DNA from: an uncultured Flavobacterium sp. | Lineage (GTDB): Bacteria > Bacteroidota > Bacteroidia > Flavobacteriales > Flavobacteriaceae | Direction: 5' to 3' | DNA: 64,000 bases | Assembly (NCBI RefSeq): GCF_943913405.1 | Contig: NZ_CALTYA010000003.1 | Span: 1 to 64,000 of the forward strand | Shown: positions 60,008 through 64,000 of the stretch, piece by piece | Numbering within the stretch: position 1 is the stretch's first letter | Layout: every line of letters begins with the position of its first letter | The notes under the pieces: model-generated | Told to the model about the DNA's origin: nothing | Databases searched by the model: none | What the model saw: only the letters and a program-made list of their open reading frames with translations | Translations under genes and position numbers: made by a program

Positions 60008-61651
60008 ATGGCTTTAGGAAAAACAAATCCGTCAGGAACAGTCGCTTGGCAAAAACTTCGTGAACATTTTGATAAAATGCAATATGTTTCAATGAAAGAA
60101 ATGTTTGCAGAAGACGCTTCAAGAGCTGAAAAATTCAATTTGCAATGGAATGATTTCCTTGTAGATTATTCAAAAAATATCATCACGCAAGAAACTATAG
60201 ATTTGCTTTTGTCATTGGCAGAAGAAGTTGGTTTGAAAGAAGCTATCGCAAATTATTTCGGAGGCGATATCATCAACGAAACTGAAAATCGTGCGGTTTT
60301 GCACACGGCTTTACGCGCACCTGAAAGTGCGGTTGTCAATGTTGACGGTGAAAACGTAATTCCAGAGGTATACGAAGTAAAACAAAAAATAAAAGCTTTT
60401 TCTGAGGAAATTATCTCAGGAGAAAGAAAAGGTTTTACCGGAAAAGCATTCACAGATGTAGTAAATATCGGAATCGGTGGCTCAGATTTAGGTCCGGCGA
60501 TGGCAGTTGAGGCATTACAATTCTATAAAAATCAATTGAATGTGCACTTCATTTCAAATGTTGACGGTGACCACGTTCAAGAAAAAATAAAAAACTTAAA
60601 TCCAGAAACGACGCTTTTCGTAATCGTTTCAAAAACGTTCACGACACAAGAAACACTTTCAAATTCTGAAACGGTTAGGAAATGGTTTTTAAAATCAGCA
60701 AAACAGGAAGACGTTGCAAAACACTTCGTTGCGGTTTCCACAAATCTTCAAAAAGTAACGGAATTCGGAATCAATCCTGATAATGTTTTCCCAATGTGGG
60801 ACTGGGTTGGCGGAAGATTCTCGCTTTGGAGTGCTGTTGGTTTGTCAATCAGTTTGGCGGTTGGTTTTGATAATTTCGATAAATTATTGAAAGGCGCCAA
60901 CCAAATGGACGAGCATTTCAAAACAGAAAAATTCGATAAAAATATTCCGGTAATCTTAGCTTTGTTGAGCATTTGGTACAATAATTTCTTCGGAGCTGAA
61001 AGCGAAGCCTTGATTCCTTACACGCAATATTTGCAAAAACTGGCTCCTTATTTACAGCAGGGAATCATGGAAAGCAACGGAAAAAGCGTTGGAAGAGATG
61101 GAAATCCAGTGAATTATCAAACAGGGACAATCATTTGGGGCGAGCCTGGAACGAATTCACAGCACGCTTTCTTTCAATTAATTCACCAAGGAACAAAATT
61201 GATTCCTACAGATTTTATCGGATTTGTAAAACCTTTATATGGCGATAATGACCATCACGATAAGCTGATGTCAAACTTCTTCGCACAAACGGAAGCTTTA
61301 TTGAACGGAAAAACTGAAGACCAAGTCAGAGCTGAATTCACGAAGACAAATCTTTCTTCAGGGCAAGCTGATTTCTTGACGCCGTTTAAGATTTTCCAAG
61401 GAAACAAGCCGACAAATACTTTATTGATTGAAAAATTAACACCGGAAACTTTAGGTTCGCTGATTTCTTTATATGAGCATAAAATCTTTGTTCAAGGCGT
61501 AATTTGGAATATCTTCAGTTATGACCAATGGGGTGTTGAATTAGGAAAACAATTGGCGAATTCCATCCTTGACGAGATCAATTCTGGAAATGTAAAAGCG
61601 CACGATAGTTCTACAAATCTATTGCTAAATCATTTTTTGAAAAGCAAATAA
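60008..61651 (+). CDS. pgi: Glucose-6-phosphate isomerase
   Basis: The 547-residue enzyme interconverts glucose 6-phosphate and fructose 6-phosphate. Landmarks are NIGIGGSDLGPAM, VSKTFTTQETLSN, DWVGGRFSLWSAVGLS (family signature 1) and GTNSQHAFFQLIHQGTKLIP with the catalytic His. It is full length and ends at a terminator. Confidence 0.97.
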   Translation: MALGKTNPSGTVAWQKLREHFDKMQYVSMKEMFAEDASRAEKFNLQWNDFLVDYSKNIITQETIDLLLSLAEEVGLKEAIANYFGGDIINETENRAVLHTALRAPESAVVNVDGENVIPEVYEVKQKIKAFSEEIISGERKGFTGKAFTDVVNIGIGGSDLGPAMAVEALQFYKNQLNVHFISNVDGDHVQEKIKNLNPETTLFVIVSKTFTTQETLSNSETVRKWFLKSAKQEDVAKHFVAVSTNLQKVTEFGINPDNVFPMWDWVGGRFSLWSAVGLSISLAVGFDNFDKLLKGANQMDEHFKTEKFDKNIPVILALLSIWYNNFFGAESEALIPYTQYLQKLAPYLQQGIMESNGKSVGRDGNPVNYQTGTIIWGEPGTNSQHAFFQLIHQGTKLIPTDFIGFVKPLYGDNDHHDKLMSNFFAQTEALLNGKTEDQVRAEFTKTNLSSGQADFLTPFKIFQGNKPTNTLLIEKLTPETLGSLISLYEHKIFVQGVIWNIFSYDQWGVELGKQLANSILDEINSGNVKAHDSSTNLLLNHFLKSK

Positions 61652-61672
61652 CATTTAAGACAAAAACTTTTT

Positions 61673-61710
61673 AAAAATCCCAACCTTCGCTTTTGAAAGT
61701 TGGGATTTTT
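61673..61710 (+). terminator. Terminator after pgi
   Basis: Perfect 12-bp arms AAAAATCCCAAC and GTTGGGATTTTT. Confidence 0.88.
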
Positions 61711-61978
61711 CGTATGAAATATTTAGAAGTGTTTGAATTTTACTACATCGAAATTTCAAATTTAGAAATTTTTTAGAGCAAGTATTAAGTAGTAATTTAT
61801 GTTTATTTTAAAAAATATTCACGTTATGTGAATATTGGAACCTCATTTTAACAGTTTGTGTAAAGGAATTGTTGTATCTTGTTTAAGAGGCTAACTATCT
61901 GATTTTGTTAACCTTCGCTTAACATTAGAAAGGATAAGAAGTTCCAATTTTGCGTAAAAATACTAAACACACTACTAA
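61711..61978. promoter_or_regulatory. Upstream region of the TonB-dependent receptor
   Basis: No gene is seen. Within it are a perfect 9-bp inverted repeat, AATATTCAC (61814-61822) and GTGAATATT (61828-61836) with a 5-base spacer; a near -7 box TATCTTGT at about 61875; and a 6-bp repeat TGTTAA/TTAACA at 61906-61924. The first is a good operator candidate. Confidence 0.5.
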
Positions 61979-64000
61979 ATGAAAACAATGAAAAACTGGC
62001 TATTTTCAGGACTATTTTTACTGATAGTCTCAACGGCATTTTCACAGACGAAAATTACAGGTAAAGTTGTAGATGCAGATATGCAAGGTTCGCTTCCTGC
62101 TGCAAACATAACTGTAAAAGGAACTACAGATGGCGCTTCGGCGGATATTGACGGAAATTTTAGCTTGACAACTTCACAAACTTCTGGCGAAGTGATTATC
62201 ACTTTTATAGGATATGTTTCAAGAACAGTTTCTTTCAACGGAAATACAAACTTGGGAACAATTGTTTTGAATGCAGATTCAAGCCAATTGGAAGAAGTAG
62301 TTGTTATTGGTAGCGGTATTCTAGATTTAGCAAAAGATAGAAAAACACCAGTAGCCGTTTCAGTTGTAAAATCAGCAGATATTCAAAAGAAATTAGGAAA
62401 CCAAGAATTTCCAGAGATTTTAAACAACACGCCTTCAGTTTATGTTACTAAAGGTTCGGGTGGTTTTGGAGATTCAAGAATGAACATTCGTGGTTTCGAC
62501 CAAAAAAATATTGCCGTTATGGTAAATGGAGCTCCTGTGAATGACATGGAAGGTGGTTCTGTTTATTGGAGCAACTGGGCAGGGATTTCTGACGTTACAA
62601 CAGCAATGCAAGTACAAAGAGGACTTGGTTCTTCAAAATTGGCAATTGCTTCAGTGGGAGGAACAGTAAATATCGTGACAAGATCCTCTGATAAAAAAGA
62701 AGGCGGAACACTTTCAAACAGCGTAGGTAACGACCAATATTTAAAATTCTTAGCGACCTATTCTACTGGAAAAATGAAGAACGGACTTTCAGCTTCTGTT
62801 TTGTTAAGCAGAACTACTGGAGACGGATATGTAGACGGAACAAAATTTGAAGGGCACAACTATTTTATCGCTTTAGGTTATGAAATCAACCCAAAAAATA
62901 ACATCCAGTTTACTTTTACTGGTGCGCCTCAAGAACATAACCAAAGATCAACATCACCAACAATCAGACAATATCTTGATGCTGGAAATAAGAAAGATGA
63001 TCCAAACAAAAAATACAATAGAGATTTTGGATATTTGAATGGAGAAGAATACAGCTTCAAGACAAACTATTATCACAAGCCAGTTGCCTCTTTAAACTGG
63101 GATTATAACATTAATGAAACTACAAAGCTTTCTACAGTTTTATATGCTTCATGGGGTCGTGGAGGAGGTTCTTCTGCAGTTGGTGGAATTAACGGAAGCA
63201 ATGTATATGCTAATGATAATTTAAGAACTCCGGGAGGATGGATTGATGTTGAGAAAATTCAGGCTTACAATTCAGGGCAAACAATTACTCTTAACAATAC
63301 TGCAAATACATCAGTGACAAGAACAAGAACTAACGGATTGTTTTTAAATTCGTCTAGTTCATCAGGAACATCGGCTGGTATTTCTAAAATCGCTTCTGTG
63401 AATTCTCATGACTGGTATGGTGGTGTGATTAGCTTGAACAAAAAATTCGGCGAACACTTTACATTTGATATTGGAACCGACCTTAGAACTTACAAAGGAA
63501 TTCACTACCAAAACATAAATGACCTTTTAGGTGCTGACGGATATGCAGATAATTCAGATATTAATAATCCAGGAAGAGTCTTGACTTATGAATACGCTGC
63601 ACAGCCAAGCGGAAATCCTTTTGTTAGTACATCTTACCAACAAAGATTAGGATATGCAAATGATGGTAAAGTAAACTGGATTGGTGGTTTTACGCAATTA
63701 GAATACAGCAATGAAAAATTAACAGCTTTCGTTCAAGGAGCAGTTTCAAACCAAGGTTTCAAAAGAATCGATCACTTTAAATATCTTTCTACTGATCCGC
63801 TTTCTGAAACAAAATATGAGAATATTTTAGGAGGAAATGCAAAAGGAGGCGCTAATTATAATATCAACGAGCATCATAATGTATTTGTAAATGCTGGATT
63901 TTACTCAAAACAGCCTTTCTTCAATTCAGTTTATCCAAATAATACTTCTTTAGTAAATCCAAATTTGACAAACGAGAAAATTACAGGTTTTGAAGCTGGT
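61979..64000 (+). CDS. TonB-dependent receptor, N-terminal part (runs off the window)
   Basis: At least 674 codons are open to the window end. A signal peptide (MKTMKNWLFSGLFLLIVSTA, cut before QTKI) is followed by a carboxypeptidase-regulatory-like domain (ITGKVVDADMQGSLPAANIT, about residues 24-105), then the plug domain with EVVVIGSG, FPEILNNTPSVYVT, RMNIRGFDQKNIAVMVNG and GSVYWSNWAGISDV, and barrel strands. It imports a large substrate across the outer membrane using TonB energy; no substrate-specific partner is visible. There is no SusD-like gene in view. The 3' end is missing. Confidence 0.93.
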   Translation, partial: MKTMKNWLFSGLFLLIVSTAFSQTKITGKVVDADMQGSLPAANITVKGTTDGASADIDGNFSLTTSQTSGEVIITFIGYVSRTVSFNGNTNLGTIVLNADSSQLEEVVVIGSGILDLAKDRKTPVAVSVVKSADIQKKLGNQEFPEILNNTPSVYVTKGSGGFGDSRMNIRGFDQKNIAVMVNGAPVNDMEGGSVYWSNWAGISDVTTAMQVQRGLGSSKLAIASVGGTVNIVTRSSDKKEGGTLSNSVGNDQYLKFLATYSTGKMKNGLSASVLLSRTTGDGYVDGTKFEGHNYFIALGYEINPKNNIQFTFTGAPQEHNQRSTSPTIRQYLDAGNKKDDPNKKYNRDFGYLNGEEYSFKTNYYHKPVASLNWDYNINETTKLSTVLYASWGRGGGSSAVGGINGSNVYANDNLRTPGGWIDVEKIQAYNSGQTITLNNTANTSVTRTRTNGLFLNSSSSSGTSAGISKIASVNSHDWYGGVISLNKKFGEHFTFDIGTDLRTYKGIHYQNINDLLGADGYADNSDINNPGRVLTYEYAAQPSGNPFVSTSYQQRLGYANDGKVNWIGGFTQLEYSNEKLTAFVQGAVSNQGFKRIDHFKYLSTDPLSETKYENILGGNAKGGANYNINEHHNVFVNAGFYSKQPFFNSVYPNNTSLVNPNLTNEKITGFEAG

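Overview
The window is bacterial chromosome from a member of the Bacteroidota, most likely Flavobacterium or a close relative. The evidence is AT-rich DNA, promoters with the Bacteroidota -7 box TAnnTTTG (sometimes with an upstream TTTG), no obvious Shine-Dalgarno sequences, a type IX secretion protein with its own C-terminal sorting domain, a TonB-dependent receptor with an N-terminal carboxypeptidase-regulatory domain, and an IleS2-type isoleucyl-tRNA synthetase. No rRNA, tRNA, CRISPR array, insertion sequence or prophage was seen.

Layout. 0.1-9 kb: cvpA, pheS, three tandem ankyrin-repeat genes, and gpsA-terC. 9.5-15 kb: yqhD diverges from an NAD/ADP-ribose cluster made of an NrtR-type Nudix regulator, a divergent Prs-like enzyme, a NADAR protein, a macrodomain protein and a NAMPT. 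15-22 kb: DJ-1/Hsp31-like protein with a Crp/Fnr regulator, yicC-gmk-nadD, a Spx/ArsC-like protein, a DUF3298-like lipoprotein and a PLP trans-sulfuration enzyme. 22-27 kb: gdhA, porZ and recO. 27-34 kb: a complete trpEGDCFBA operon on the minus strand, preceded by a leader peptide with three consecutive Trp codons and an attenuator hairpin. 34-41 kb: accessory genes (a Cys-rich TIGR04222-like membrane protein, GNAT, SDR/AraC, a lipoprotein with a CXXCH motif, a single-domain response regulator). 41-53 kb: ileS, a DksA-like gene, a MntA/HepT pair, lspA, 5-formyl-THF cyclo-ligase, an AspA/AstE-like hydrolase, uvrC, a patatin-barrel protein and an amino acid permease. 53-62 kb: aromatic amino acid catabolism (hmgA, hpd, kynA), a four-helix-bundle gene set in repeats, DUF3108, an M23 lipoprotein and pgi. 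The right edge holds the start of a TonB-dependent receptor.

How parts fit together. The trp operon makes tryptophan under apparent ribosome-mediated attenuation, while kynA, hpd and hmgA degrade tryptophan and tyrosine. The NAD cluster, together with nadD, suggests controlled recycling of nicotinamide and possibly of ADP-ribose. The Prs-like protein has a changed 5-phosphate loop and sits with two ADP-ribose-handling domains and NAMPT, so a direct ADP-ribose-to-NAD+ route is a testable alternative to the ordinary NMN route.

A second theme is non-coding. Many intergenic gaps hold short word-repeating inverted repeats that begin at or just after a stop codon, including inside the trp operon. 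One gap holds a separate long REP-like hairpin. A probable small RNA lies at about 56.8 kb, and its terminator hairpin also carries the -33 box of the next gene.
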